A DNA stretch of 64,000 bases from Pirellula staleyi DSM 6068 (GTDB taxonomy: Bacteria; Planctomycetota; Planctomycetia; Pirellulales; Pirellulaceae). The notes below the pieces were generated by a model. That model worked only from the letters and a program-made list of their open reading frames with translations. It was not told where the DNA came from and did not search any database. The position numbers and the translations under genes were made by a program. Shown here piece after piece: positions 1 through 8,533 of the stretch. The stretch lies in NCBI GenBank assembly GCA_945900945.1, contig CAMDKL010000007.1, positions 1-64,000 on the forward strand, in the 5' to 3' direction. Every line of letters starts with the position of its first letter. Within the stretch, counting starts at the first letter, position 1.

Positions 1-2
1 AT

Positions 3-190
3 CGGTTTTTTGCAAACGAAAACGTCACGCCTGAGAAGATTCACGCACCCCACTACGCGAGGACTAAGCAGCGCATCTCGGAGCATCCGGTTTGCCTGTT
101 AGTACAAGACACCACCGAGCTCGATCTGACGCGGCCCAATCAGCAAGTGTAAGGTGCTGGGTCGTTGGCCCGGAAACACTAAAACAGCGC
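3..190 (+). pseudogene. IS4-family (Tn5-like) transposase fragment, left-truncated
   Basis: Frame 3 from the window edge reads RFFANENVTPEKIHAPHYAR, then a segment ending in LLVQDTTELDLT. The spacing and the QDTTELD motif match the N-terminal half of the Tn5/IS4 DDE transposase, where the first catalytic Asp lies in exactly this motif. The frame meets TAA right after NQQV and continues in frame as GAGSLARKH before a second stop. This suggests a nonsense change followed by loss of the rest of the gene. The 5' part lies outside the window. No catalytic core downstream of the first Asp is present, so this is a dead remnant. Family assignment is from motif memory, not a search. Confidence 0.7.
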
Positions 191-233
191 AACTTCAAAA
201 CTAGCGCCTCAGGCTCAATTAATCGCAAAAACA

Positions 234-596
234 TCAGGAATCAAAGTGGGAAGATCTCCTACGACCGTTAGAACCGTAGTATTGCGTACTTTCCTTCTTA
301 CGGCCATCGGTGAATACGCCAAAATACTCCGCGTACGCCTTCCATTTTTCACCAAAAGGCACCTTCAAAACGGTCGAAGGAGACCACACGTTAAAGTTGT
401 CCTCTTCAAAATCGTCCGGAACATTTCCGGATGTGGAGCTGCCTGCACCTCCCACCTCGTAATTAAATCCAAATCGCAATTCGAGATGGTTACCGATCCC
501 AAATCTCGCGATTATTTCCGGCAGACTATGTGTGTCATAAACTATTCGATTATCGATAAAAGAATAACTCGATTCGAGGACCATGCATCTGCCGCC
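234..596 (-). pseudogene. Outer-membrane beta-barrel fragment (phenol MetA-pathway transporter-like)
   Basis: The ORF of about 116 codons has alternating polar/hydrophobic strands typical of a porin-like barrel. Its run HLELRFGFNYEVGG resembles the strand-turn-strand of the Phenol_MetA_deg family of putative outer-membrane transporters, usually 250-300 aa. There is no signal peptide, and the upstream half is replaced by the start of a sulfatase in another frame. The segment is therefore an internal piece of a larger gene, left after a deletion. The family call is tentative; the truncated state is clear from length and context. Confidence 0.45.
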
Positions 597-775
597 AGTC
601 GTTTCATGTTCGGGGTACGAATATCGGTTGCACCGTAGGCTTCCGAATCCAACATGCTGTGGTCGTCGGCGATGAAGACGACAAAATTAGGTTTCTTCGT
701 GGATTGAACTTCATTCGCATAGAGAGGGCCACAAAGGAATGCCGCGATAGGCAACAATAGCAGCAGATGATTCAT
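584..775 (-). pseudogene. Sulfatase N-terminal fragment
   Basis: The ATG at 775 begins a good signal peptide (MNHLLLLLPIAAFLCGPLYA). It is followed by KPNFVVFIADDHSMLDSEAY, the first metal-binding DD motif and N-terminal strand of type I sulfatases. Homology stops after about 63 residues (RLAAD), well before the CxPSR formylglycine site, and the frame runs into the unrelated beta-barrel fragment and ends at 542. Intact family members are 450-600 aa, so over 85 percent is missing. Planctomycetes carry many sulfatases, and this one has been destroyed by a deletion. A secreted formylglycine-generating enzyme lies at 55.2 kb. Confidence 0.75.
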
Positions 776-1259
776 GGTTGGTGCATGGATGAAATCGGTA
801 ACGAATAGATGAATGGTGAGGATGCGAAACCAGTCAGCCGTTCTCGGCCTTCGCCCTCGAACGGCTAGATCTTAAGCTTAATCGTACTCTTTATCGATTG
901 AAGGGCCTTCGTGTAAAAGTCGGCCGCTTCTAGGTGACAAACCCCAAGACCTCGAGCGGAACACGGGGGCATTTTGCAGCCCTTGGGTGACGGGTGATTT
1001 CCAGGCCAGATATTCAATCATCTCAAACTTCGGCGATTTGCGAAGCGAAAAGACGCTGTCTGAGAGTAATTTACTGAGGACTCACTGCACCCTTCGCTTA
1101 GGGGTATTTTTTGCCGCTTAGCCGATTGACAACAGCGACGAAACTAGATTACAATCGAACCTAACGGTATCAGATGTAGGGATCTTAATAAAATTTTCGT
1201 ACAAAAATTTTGGTCTCTGCACAAATTTTGATGTTTTTTTTTAAAATTGCGAGGAATTT
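776..1259. other. Gene-free spacer ahead of the DUF1559 gene
   Basis: No ORF with protein-like composition is visible on either strand. The left part follows the broken sulfatase start. The right part becomes AT-rich (runs of A and T at 1185-1250) and holds the promoter-like pair listed separately. There is a short inverted pair around 832-862 (gccgttctcgg and cgaacggc), but no other structure. Confidence 0.5.
1126..1155 (+). promoter_or_regulatory. Sigma70-type promoter for the DUF1559 gene
   Basis: TTGACA at 1126-1131 and TACAAT at 1150-1155 are separated by 18 bases. This would leave a leader of about 100 nt before the ATG at 1260, AT-rich and with a GAGGA ribosome binding site just before the start. 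The -35 is perfect and the -10 has one mismatch to consensus. Planctomycete promoters are poorly charted, so this is a consensus match only. Confidence 0.5.
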
Positions 1260-2357
1260 ATGAGACGAAATCGGAAGGGTTTCACGCTGGTTGAACTACT
1301 GGTCGTGATAGCCATTATTGGCATCTTGGTTGGCCTGCTATTGCCAGCCGTACAAGCGGCACGCGAGGCGGCGCGTCGAATGAGTTGCGGAAACAATATG
1401 AAACAACTTGCGCTCAGTTTTCATAATTATGAAAGCACCTACCAAAAAGTTCCCCGTTTGGCGAGCCATATGACTTGGACACGGACTTTGCCCGGTCTTG
1501 CCAATTCGAACTGGCACGGTTACTCGGCTCACGTCATGATCCTGCCTTATATCGAACAGACGGCTATCTTCCAGCAGTTTCAGTTCATGGATAGCCACTA
1601 CGAAACCGTTTTGAGGGCTCCGGTAACGATTCCGCCTCTTTACAACGCTCACCGCAAGATTGGCGGATTCGTTTGTCCCTCCGACCTTACTTACCCCGCT
1701 TCTTCTAACATTCAAGCGGGTACTGGTTGGGAGCTAGCCGAGTTGGGTTGGAATAACTATGGATGCAGTGAGGGATCTAACTCGGGCTACGCTGGTGGAG
1801 CTGGTGCTCCAGTAGGGTTTTCCGCCGGTGATCAGAACGGTTTCTTCAAGCGGGATAGAGAGACCGGATTCGGTGAGATTCCTGACGGCCTTTCTAACAC
1901 GATTATGCTTGCTGAGTTCAATAAGGGTGACAACACATCGGGCATTTTCTCGGCTATCGCTGGGGACTTCCCAAATGGTGTTAACTTCCCTGGGACTTGG
2001 ACACATCAGTTCCCAACGATAGCTGCGCTGAATACCTATGGAGCAGCGTGCTTAGCAGCGGGCCCAAGGAGTCACCGAAGCACCGCAGGTTTCCGATGGT
2101 CCGCGCCCGGATTCTACAATACGGCGATCAATACGGTTGCCACGCCGAATTGGACATTTCCAGCCTGCATGCCGTGTGCGGGTTGCGGACAGGGAGATTC
2201 GGGTGGAGTGTGGCCATCACGTAGTAGACATTCCGGTGGTGCACAGCATGGGATGGGTGACGGTTCGATACAATTCGTTTCGAATAGTATCAACCTGATT
2301 ACCTATCAAGGGCTCGGTAGTGCTAAGGGTGGTGACGTGTCTTCGATAGAGCAATAA
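1260..2357 (+). CDS. DUF1559 protein with type IV pilin-like N-terminus
   Basis: This is a typical planctomycete DUF1559 protein (365 aa). Residues 7-40 carry the prepilin cleavage/methylation signature [20 protein letters not shown], followed by the family hallmark [13 protein letters not shown] and [14 protein letters not shown]. The C-terminus has the H-x9-DG-type element ([17 protein letters not shown]). The signal predicts processing by a prepilin peptidase and display as a pseudopilin-like surface or secretion component; the exact role of the family is unknown. A GAGGA ribosome binding site lies 5 bases before the ATG. The gene has its own promoter upstream and a strong terminator 45 bases downstream. 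A small lipoprotein follows, as is usual for this family. A broken C-terminal copy of another member lies at 34349-34534. Confidence 0.9.
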   Translation: MRRNRKGFTLVELLVVIAIIGILVGLLLPAVQAAREAARRMSCGNNMKQLALSFHNYESTYQKVPRLASHMTWTRTLPGLANSNWHGYSAHVMILPYIEQTAIFQQFQFMDSHYETVLRAPVTIPPLYNAHRKIGGFVCPSDLTYPASSNIQAGTGWELAELGWNNYGCSEGSNSGYAGGAGAPVGFSAGDQNGFFKRDRETGFGEIPDGLSNTIMLAEFNKGDNTSGIFSAIAGDFPNGVNFPGTWTHQFPTIAALNTYGAACLAAGPRSHRSTAGFRWSAPGFYNTAINTVATPNWTFPACMPCAGCGQGDSGGVWPSRSRHSGGAQHGMGDGSIQFVSNSINLITYQGLGSAKGGDVSSIEQ

Positions 2358-2402
2358 TCCTGTTTAAACAAGGTGTTGTTGACGATTAGTTTTTTTTCTA
2401 TT

Positions 2403-2437
2403 CCCACTCACGAGTTCATCGCTGAGTGGGTTTTTTT
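2403..2437 (+). terminator. Rho-independent terminator after the DUF1559 gene
   Basis: CCCACTCA and TGAGTGGG form a perfect 8-bp stem with a 12-base loop, followed by seven T. It lies between the DUF1559 gene and the small lipoprotein gene, whose ribosome binding site begins about 15 bases later. It may therefore attenuate rather than fully separate the two genes. Confidence 0.8.
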
Positions 2438-2461
2438 CTTAAGATCCATTGGAGGAATTGA

Positions 2462-2782
2462 ATGAGTTTAACTCGGTTCAGCGCGATCGCACTAGTAATA
2501 ATGAGTCTTGCCATTTCAGGATGCAGCGGTAGTCTTCCTGACGATAAAGTTGTTGTGACTTCGTCAGCTATCTCGGGTAGTGCGAGGGAAACACTCGAAG
2601 GAATTGAGAAATCCGGAGTGCTTGGAAGTACAATTACAGCTCTTGAATCCGACATCAACGGAATAAAATCAACCGATGCGGTAAAGGGAGAAGCACTCTC
2701 GAAGGCATACCGCGAGCTTCAGGGGCTGACAAAGGCCGACGAGATCAAGGCGAAGGCTAAAGAGATGATTGGTAAGTTGTAG
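2462..2782 (+). CDS. Small lipoprotein of unknown function
   Basis: The protein has 106 aa. A lipoprotein signal peptide (ALVIMSLAISGC, lipobox ISGC, Cys near residue 21) is followed by a short Ser-rich linker and an Ala/Lys/Glu-rich, probably helical domain (residues 40-106). GGAGGAATTG directly before the ATG gives a strong ribosome binding site. It sits just after a DUF1559 gene, where planctomycetes often place a small lipoprotein, but it lacks the carboxypeptidase-regulatory beta fold usual in that slot. No family recognised. It is probably anchored to a membrane and exposed outside the cytoplasm. Confidence 0.75.
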   Translation: MSLTRFSAIALVIMSLAISGCSGSLPDDKVVVTSSAISGSARETLEGIEKSGVLGSTITALESDINGIKSTDAVKGEALSKAYRELQGLTKADEIKAKAKEMIGKL

Positions 2783-2876
2783 AGGGTTTCCCTCGGGACA
2801 CCATTGTAGGACGATTGTCCTCAATTGTTCCCGCATCAACGGCAGAACGGGAACAGTTGATCACTTGGAGCAACGC

Positions 2877-4460
2877 TTGGGACGGTCAATACTGAAAAAG
2901 AAACCATGGAGACTGCGAACCGCTTGGATCGCAGTCTTCTTTTTTTTAGTTGTCGGATTTTTTGGCTGTCAAAACGAAGAGAGCACCCGTGGTTCACGCC
3001 CCGCATCGAATCCAACCACGCTGACATCTAGTCTTCCAACAGAGACTATTGGTCGCATCGAGCGATTCTGCGGAGACTGCCACCCGTTACCGTTTCCCTC
3101 CACGTTTCCGAAAGCAAATTGGGTGGAAGAGGTTCGTCAGGGATTTGATTTCTATATCGAATCCAATCGAACCGATCTGGAGGAACCTGTCCGACATGAC
3201 GTCGTGAAGTACTTTCAAGATTTGGCCCCTGACAAGGTATTGGTGCCGCGTGCAGATGCAATGAAACAGTCACTATCACCAGTTCAATTCCAGCGTGGTA
3301 AGGGCCTTGGGATAGCAGATTTATCCCCAGCAACGGCGCACGTCGTTTGGAATCCAGTCCAAAAAGCGGTTTATTTCACGGACATGAGAGGCGGCACTCT
3401 TCGATCGTGGACGCCATCAACTCAATTACACGCAATCCATTCGCCTAGTAGCGATAGAATCGTGGCGGAGGGTGTCAATATTTGTAGAGCGCATGCTTGT
3501 GACTGGGATCAAGATGGGACGCAAGACTACTTACTTGGCGAACTAGGAAGCTTTCCCGTTGGAGATCATCAAAAGGGACGAGTTTCATTGTTGTTTGGCG
3601 GTCCAAACGGTTTTCTAGAGACAATAATTCTGGCAGAAGATTTGGGGCGTGTAGTTGAGGCAAAACCGTTCGATTACGACGACGACGGTGATACCGATGT
3701 ATTGGTCGCAGAATTTGGATGGAGGAAAACTGGGGCTCTCAAACTATTGCGCAATATAGGAGGCACAGTCCGGGCACCAATAATACAAGTCGAGATACTT
3801 GATCCAAGGCATGGAGCATTGGGTGTAGAGATTGCGGACTTGGACGGAGATTCGAAATTGGATTTCGTTGTCGCGTATGGGCAGGAATTCGAGACAGTCG
3901 AGGTGTATCTCAGTCGAGGTGCTGGGAGATTTGAGCATCAGGTCATCATGCGGCTTCCAGACCCATCCTACAATTCGAGCTCAATTCAAATTGCAGATTT
4001 GGACCAAGATGGGCGATTGGACATTGTGCATACGTGTGGCGATACCATGGATGCATTGTTGCCAAAACCGTATCACGGTCTTCGGTGGATTCGCAATTTG
4101 GGAAACGGGGAATGGGAGAATCGCGAGCTTGGACTGCTCGTAGGTGCGCTTCAGTCGACCGTTGCGGACTTCGACGGCGATGGAGATCTAGACATTGCAG
4201 CCGTGGGGCTTTTTCCGATGGCGTATTTGGATGGCCCTGGGGCTTATGATTCTATCTGTTGGTGGGAGCAAAAGGAAAATCTTGAGTTTACACGTCATTC
4301 CATCGAGCGAGATCATTGTGCGCATGCTTGCTGTACGACCGGGGATGTCAACGGAGATGGACGTATCGACTTGATTGTTGGCGAATGGCAATCGGAGGAT
4401 AAATCTTCCTTTCGCGTTTTCTTGAATTTCAAAGCGGAAGCGAGCCCCGCGCTTCGGTAG
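2877..4460 (+). CDS. FG-GAP/VCBS repeat lipoprotein with a c-type haem motif
   Basis: The track start (TTG 2769) overlaps the previous gene and adds about 36 residues that do not look like a protein start. TTG at 2877 has GGAG six bases upstream and gives MGRSILKKKPWRLRTAW, leading straight into a hydrophobic signal ending in a lipobox-like Cys (VVGFFGC). After it comes CGDCH, a c-type haem attachment motif, within a region like planctomycete cytochrome-type domains. Several FG-GAP/VCBS calcium-loop repeats follow (DWDQDGTQDY, DYDDDGDTDV, DLDGDSKLDF, DLDQDGRLDI, DFDGDGDLDI, DVNGDGRIDL), which should fold as a beta-propeller. Role unknown; likely an envelope-anchored, possibly redox-linked surface protein. 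Convergent with the UnbV gene. Confidence 0.75.
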   Translation: MGRSILKKKPWRLRTAWIAVFFFLVVGFFGCQNEESTRGSRPASNPTTLTSSLPTETIGRIERFCGDCHPLPFPSTFPKANWVEEVRQGFDFYIESNRTDLEEPVRHDVVKYFQDLAPDKVLVPRADAMKQSLSPVQFQRGKGLGIADLSPATAHVVWNPVQKAVYFTDMRGGTLRSWTPSTQLHAIHSPSSDRIVAEGVNICRAHACDWDQDGTQDYLLGELGSFPVGDHQKGRVSLLFGGPNGFLETIILAEDLGRVVEAKPFDYDDDGDTDVLVAEFGWRKTGALKLLRNIGGTVRAPIIQVEILDPRHGALGVEIADLDGDSKLDFVVAYGQEFETVEVYLSRGAGRFEHQVIMRLPDPSYNSSSIQIADLDQDGRLDIVHTCGDTMDALLPKPYHGLRWIRNLGNGEWENRELGLLVGALQSTVADFDGDGDLDIAAVGLFPMAYLDGPGAYDSICWWEQKENLEFTRHSIERDHCAHACCTTGDVNGDGRIDLIVGEWQSEDKSSFRVFLNFKAEASPALR

Positions 4461-4535
4461 CCAAGACGGCTAAACGATCCGCAGCTCAAGGAGGTCGGGT
4501 TTTTCCAAAAGCGGCAGCAGCGGCGCATGCAAATA

Positions 4536-4554
4536 CCGCAGGCTTGTCCTGCGG
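4536..4554. repeat. Short hairpin between convergent FG-GAP genes
   Basis: CCGCAGG and CCTGCGG form a perfect 7-bp stem around a 5-base loop. No T-run follows on either strand, so it is not an obvious intrinsic terminator. It is the only structure seen in the 138-base gap between the two convergent genes. Confidence 0.4.
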
Positions 4555-4598
4555 ATAGTTCTGCTTCAAGGCTACATCCAAGCCGTCGAGCTCCGCGA

Positions 4599-6323
4599 CT
4601 ACAGTCTAGGCTCGACCATTTGATTGAACTCGTTGACTCTGAGATTGTCAACAACTTGAGCCGTTCCATCGGGCCAGGTTATTTCTGTTTGTCGAAGCTC
4701 TTCGTCGAATGGAAAAGCACAGTGCACTAAATACGGGTTTTGAGAAAGGTAACTACCTCCGCCAACAATGTTTCGCAGATAGCTCTTCTTGTCGGTTCGA
4801 AAGACTATTCTCGCTCCAATGCAGTCGCGATTCGATTTTCTTCCAATAAGCTCCAGACTGCACCATTTGCCTTTCGTCTTCGTTTGGTTCTCGAGAATCG
4901 CTGCAAGTTGATTGACGTTTGACATCACAAGATCCATATCCCCATCTCGGTCGAAATCAAATCCAGCGACGCCGCGACCTCGCCACTTTCTACCGAAGTA
5001 GGTCGACGGACCAAACTGTTGCCGCGTCAATTTCCCACGCCCATTGTTTAGCAAAAGCAAAGGAAATTGATCAACTGTGTTTCCCGGAGGGAATCGAAGC
5101 ACGTGGCCATTCGCAACGACAATGTCTTCGTCCCCGTCAGAATCGAAATCAGCGGCAACTGTTCCGAATGCTACAAACAACGTACCGAGCGCCGTAATCC
5201 CGGTAGAAGATGTTACGTGTCGGAAATTCGAATTACCATCATTCTTATAAAGAGCGAATGTCTCGTTTTCGTAGTTGCAAACCCATAGGTCGGGCCTAAG
5301 ATCCCCGTCAAAATCCAGGACCGAAACGCCCATGCTTCCATTGGATGTACCGCGTTCATCGAGGGCCGTACCACTCGCAATTCCCTGCTCTTCGAACTTT
5401 CCGCTTCCTTGATTGACGTAGAGGAAGTTATTGACCGCATCATTTGCAACATAGACATCCAGCTTGGAATCTTGATTGAAATCGGCACAGACGACGCCAA
5501 GTCCTTTTCCTTCGGCAACGAGTCCCACTTCTGAAGTTACCGATCGAAAAGATCCGTTGCCATTGTTCATGAAAATGACATCCTGCAGTCCCTTATATGC
5601 ACCAGGTGGACAGATTTCTCGGATGCCAACCGAAGACTTACACTCCGGATTTTTCTCCCACGACCAATCTACGTAGTTCGCAACATAGAGATCGAGAAAT
5701 CCGTCGTTGTCAAAATCTCCAAACCCAGCGCTGGTACTCCAGAGAGCGTTATCAAGGCCAAAGGAGGCTGCCAATTCAAGAAATGTTCCTTCCCCCTGAT
5801 TCACAAACAGCTGCAAACCACCATAGCCCGTAACGAGCAGGTCAGGAAAACCATCATTGTTGATATCGCCAGCCGACGCTCCCTGAGAATAAAATTTCAC
5901 AGAATCCGAATTAGACGGACGCGAAACGTTTGCAAAGTCTTTGCCCGCATCGTTTCGCCACAAAGTTCCTGGGATCGGGGTCAACGTCTTTGATTCAGTG
6001 ATCAGACCTCCGCCAGGAAAAAATAGATCCGGCCAACCGTCACGATCGTAATCGAGGACAGCCAAACCGCCGCCCATGGCTTCGAGATAGGTAAATTCGT
6101 TTTGCTCCTCGCCGTTGCGATACGGATGTTCCACATGGAGTTCCGCTGTAAGGTCAGTGAACACAACCTCAGTCTCACTGTTACGAGAGGCGTTGTTACT
6201 AGAACCGATAGAAGCAGATGAGACAGGAAGCGATTTTGCGGAGTCCTTGCACCCAGGAGCAATCATAAAGCAGTACGAAATACAGAGGCAGGATAGGCAC
6301 TTTAGTTTGAAATGCACGGACAT
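4599..6323 (-). CDS. CRTAC1-like FG-GAP lipoprotein with ASPIC/UnbV domain
   Basis: The protein has 574 aa. The signal peptide ends at a lipobox-like Cys (FMIAPGC, about residue 25). FG-GAP/VCBS repeats with calcium-type loops fill about residues 60-480 (DYDRDGWPDLFF, DINNDGFPDLLV, DFDNDGFLDLYV, DFNQDSKLDVYV, DFDGDLRPDLWV, DFDSDGDEDIVV, DFDRDGDMDLVM). The last 90 residues match the ASPIC/UnbV domain (IGARI, then ITWPDGTAQVV near the end). This domain order is that of planctomycete CRTAC1-type proteins. The lipidated, calcium-binding propeller should sit in the envelope; substrate unknown. The TPR gene upstream on the same strand is a common partner of UnbV proteins, but a 213-base repeat-containing spacer separates them here. 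Confidence 0.88.
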   Translation of the reverse strand: MSVHFKLKCLSCLCISYCFMIAPGCKDSAKSLPVSSASIGSSNNASRNSETEVVFTDLTAELHVEHPYRNGEEQNEFTYLEAMGGGLAVLDYDRDGWPDLFFPGGGLITESKTLTPIPGTLWRNDAGKDFANVSRPSNSDSVKFYSQGASAGDINNDGFPDLLVTGYGGLQLFVNQGEGTFLELAASFGLDNALWSTSAGFGDFDNDGFLDLYVANYVDWSWEKNPECKSSVGIREICPPGAYKGLQDVIFMNNGNGSFRSVTSEVGLVAEGKGLGVVCADFNQDSKLDVYVANDAVNNFLYVNQGSGKFEEQGIASGTALDERGTSNGSMGVSVLDFDGDLRPDLWVCNYENETFALYKNDGNSNFRHVTSSTGITALGTLFVAFGTVAADFDSDGDEDIVVANGHVLRFPPGNTVDQFPLLLLNNGRGKLTRQQFGPSTYFGRKWRGRGVAGFDFDRDGDMDLVMSNVNQLAAILENQTKTKGKWCSLELIGRKSNRDCIGARIVFRTDKKSYLRNIVGGGSYLSQNPYLVHCAFPFDEELRQTEITWPDGTAQVVDNLRVNEFNQMVEPRL

Positions 6324-6357
6324 TGGTTATTGCAATTTTCAGATTGGGTTTTTGGGT

Positions 6358-6470
6358 TGAGCCGCAGGCGCTAGCCGCGTTATGAGTCGCGATTCGTGCA
6401 AGTGCGTTGCCTAGCGAAGTCAGGCCCGGGGCTAACGCCCGCCGGTTCACGAAATCACAAAGTAAACAGC
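6358..6470. repeat. Partial copies of a dispersed GC-rich repeat
   Basis: The spacer between the UnbV and TPR genes holds gccgcaggcgctagccgc (6361 onward) and, at about 6421-6466, AGGCCCGGGGCTAACGCCC leading into ccggttcacgaaatcacaaag. The second piece matches the core shared by the copies at 39.6, 57.9 and 60.5 kb and the pair at 22.6-22.8 kb. It lies inside what would otherwise be a simple operon spacer. Confidence 0.75.
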
Positions 6471-6536
6471 ATTGGGATCGCGCCCTGTGCCTACGGTTCA
6501 GTTTAACGGCAAACCTTAGGCTGGATGATTCGCTAC

Positions 6537-7913
6537 CTACTTTTTTGTTACAAAGGAACGGTGGTATGCAGCACGCTTTTTATCCTCGGGCGTCATGTTC
6601 TTTTTGCTCTCGAAAAAATTAGCTATCGCCTCGTGTGCCTCCGAGTTCGTGGGATCGTATGAAAATACGCTTTGAAGCCAAAAGAGGCCAGTTCGTTCGG
6701 ATTCGTGTTCGAGAACGATCTTTCCGATCATGATTCGCGACTGCGTGTCTTGAAGATCCTTGCGGAGCACCTCTTGTAATACGGTGACTTGGTCGAGGGA
6801 TGCTCTAGCGGCGCGCGTAATTGCAAAATTCTCTTCTGCTTCTTTTTGTAGCCTAAGCCCTCTAAGAGCAACTGCGTAAGAATACCGAGCAATCGAATCA
6901 AGCGGGTGAACCTTTAAGGCAATCTCAAGGTACTTTCGGGCCACGGCAAAGTCACCGAGTTCCGTCTCTAGGATCCCAAGTTCTGACGCAGCAACAAATC
7001 TCTCTGGTATTTCATCCATGCAGCGGTAGGAGTCGAGTAGATCCTGATAGCTTGATTTCAAGACTTCGTGTAGTAGTGTACGGGCTTTCTCGGTTTCACC
7101 AAGGGTTTTGTAGCAACGTGCCATGCCTGTTTTTGCAGCCAAAGCGGAGGCCCCCGAATTACACGATTGAAAAAACTTCAATGCCTCTTCCGGACGCTTT
7201 TGATCCAGCAGCACACGTGCAAGGTTGTAGGTTGCCTTCTGATACTTGCGGTCTTTTTCGATCGCTTTTTTGTACTGAGCCTCTGCCTCAGTCGCTCGGG
7301 AAAGGTGTTCATTGATTCTCGCGATTCGATAGTTTGCAACCGGTTCCCACGGTGCGTTCTCCTCCCAAACTTTGAGAAGTTCCATCGCATTATCGAACCG
7401 CGAGACCGCAGTTAGTCCATTCGCGTACGAATCGATGATTTCTCCAACTTCCGCATTTGGCCCTTCGAGCCATAGATTCAATCGATCTTCGACCTCTTTG
7501 GTTAGTCGGCCCAGGCTTGCTGCCGCAAGGTCCTGTTCGCGATCCAGTCGCCTCGGATCGAAACCCTTTTTGAACGCAACCTTCAGGTGATTAGACATCT
7601 TATCTAGATTACCCCGCTTTCGCTCCGTCCTTGCTTGTAGGAAATCGGACAGTGCATTGGACGAAGAAATGGACCGAGACACATTCAACCACCAGTCAGC
7701 GGAATCCAATCTCTGGGATGCGATCGCATTCTGTGCCATCGAGTTGGCAAATCCAACGATTCCACCCGTCCAAAAGAATGCCAACAACAAACATACAAGC
7801 ACCGCGAATAAGGCTTTGTGGCGCAAGGACTTCGTTCGCTTGGCATTTTCTTGATCCTGCGATTTGCTGTTCGACTTCCTATTGGATTTATCCAGCTTTT
7901 TTAGATTTGTCAT
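6537..7913 (-). CDS. TPR repeat membrane protein
   Basis: The protein has 458 aa. A basic, Lys/Asn/Ser-rich cytoplasmic N-terminus (about 33 residues) is followed by one hydrophobic segment (ALFAVLVCLLLAFFWTGGIV, about residues 34-55). A long helical TPR region follows. Recognisable units include YRIARINEHLSRATEAEAQY, the KYQKATYNLARVLLDQKRPE unit and AARKYLEIALKVHPLDSIAR-like units. TPR arrays bind protein partners; the topology suggests a membrane-anchored scaffold with the TPR domain outside the cytoplasm. It precedes the UnbV lipoprotein on the same strand, and the pairing of TPR with UnbV/FG-GAP proteins is common in planctomycetes. Specific role unknown. Confidence 0.85.
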   Translation of the reverse strand: MTNLKKLDKSNRKSNSKSQDQENAKRTKSLRHKALFAVLVCLLLAFFWTGGIVGFANSMAQNAIASQRLDSADWWLNVSRSISSSNALSDFLQARTERKRGNLDKMSNHLKVAFKKGFDPRRLDREQDLAAASLGRLTKEVEDRLNLWLEGPNAEVGEIIDSYANGLTAVSRFDNAMELLKVWEENAPWEPVANYRIARINEHLSRATEAEAQYKKAIEKDRKYQKATYNLARVLLDQKRPEEALKFFQSCNSGASALAAKTGMARCYKTLGETEKARTLLHEVLKSSYQDLLDSYRCMDEIPERFVAASELGILETELGDFAVARKYLEIALKVHPLDSIARYSYAVALRGLRLQKEAEENFAITRAARASLDQVTVLQEVLRKDLQDTQSRIMIGKIVLEHESERTGLFWLQSVFSYDPTNSEAHEAIANFFESKKNMTPEDKKRAAYHRSFVTKK

Positions 7914-7937
7914 TATTCCTTCAGGAAATTAAAAACT

Positions 7938-7972
7938 CAGCCGCAGGCGCTAGCCGCAGGCGCTAGCCGCGA
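7938..7972. repeat. Tandem duplicate of the GCCGCAGGCGCTA unit
   Basis: Two adjacent copies of gccgcaggcgcta are followed by gccgcgacgcg, just upstream of the TPR gene start. The unit contains GGCGCTAGCC, the inverse of the GGCTAGCGCC core in the dispersed repeat at 6.4, 22.6, 39.7, 57.9 and 60.5 kb. It is probably a relic of the same repeat family. Confidence 0.6.
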
Positions 7973-8054
7973 CGCGATGATTTGCGACCAAAAACACGGC
8001 TCAACCCAAAAAACATGGCCGGAAAAAGAAGTAAGGCGATCGGCAGGCTGAAGC

Positions 8055-8399
8055 CTACCTGCCGCGTGGGCGTTTTGGCATGATGAGTATATCGTAAGAC
8101 GGCAGTTTTTCCGAGCGAATGAGTCGCTTGTTGATTTCCTTCATTTCTTGTCTTGGCACGATGACACCTGTCGGATAGTTTCCTTCCACGAGAACAATGC
8201 TTGGATGTTGGCCTTTCCCAGTCATACGCGAAGCGCACACTCGAAAGACCTGCCAACATGTTAGCAAGGCGCCATTCCATTTTTTCTGCAACGATGACCA
8301 GCATCGCTCGATTGGATGGTATTTGCTGTGATAAAGTGGATAGTAAACTAGTCGAATCTCTAAGCCTGACCAGTCACTGAACGCAACGATACGTTCCAT
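8055..8399 (-). pseudogene. ISAzo13-type transposase, C-terminal remnant
   Basis: The ORF contains YYPLYHSKYHPIERCWSSLQ, then KKWNGALLTC and RMTGKGQHP. These are characteristic of the C-terminal part of ISAzo13-family transposases, where HSKYNPIERxW holds the last catalytic Glu. The usual end of the protein (YDIxIxP) is present as SYDILIMPKRPR. The N-terminal two thirds, including the first two catalytic Asp, are absent: homology stops at about 8395, where a GTACTC repeat begins. No intact terminal inverted repeats were found. It is an immobile remnant beside the phosphatase gene. Confidence 0.8.
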
Positions 8400-8404
8400 C
8401 CGTT

Positions 8405-8446
8405 CGTACTCGTACTCGTACTCAGCGAAGCGGTACTCGTACTCGA
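8405..8446. repeat. GTACTC short tandem repeat
   Basis: Three to four head-to-tail copies of CGTACT (cgtactcgtactcgtactc) are followed, after agcgaagcg, by two more (gtactcgtactcg). The repeat lies exactly at the broken end of the ISAzo13-type remnant and just downstream of the phosphatase gene. It may mark a slippage or recombination junction. Confidence 0.7.
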
Positions 8447-8533
8447 TCGCTTGTCATCGAGTACGCGTAAGGATGCTCGTCAAATCGAACTGACCATTTC
8501 AGGTAGTTTTCAGGCCGCCGCTCGCGTAAACGG

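Noticed and set aside
246-638. 130-aa plus-strand ORF over the sulfatase/barrel fragments
   Set aside because: It is antisense to clear protein remnants and has no protein-like pattern.
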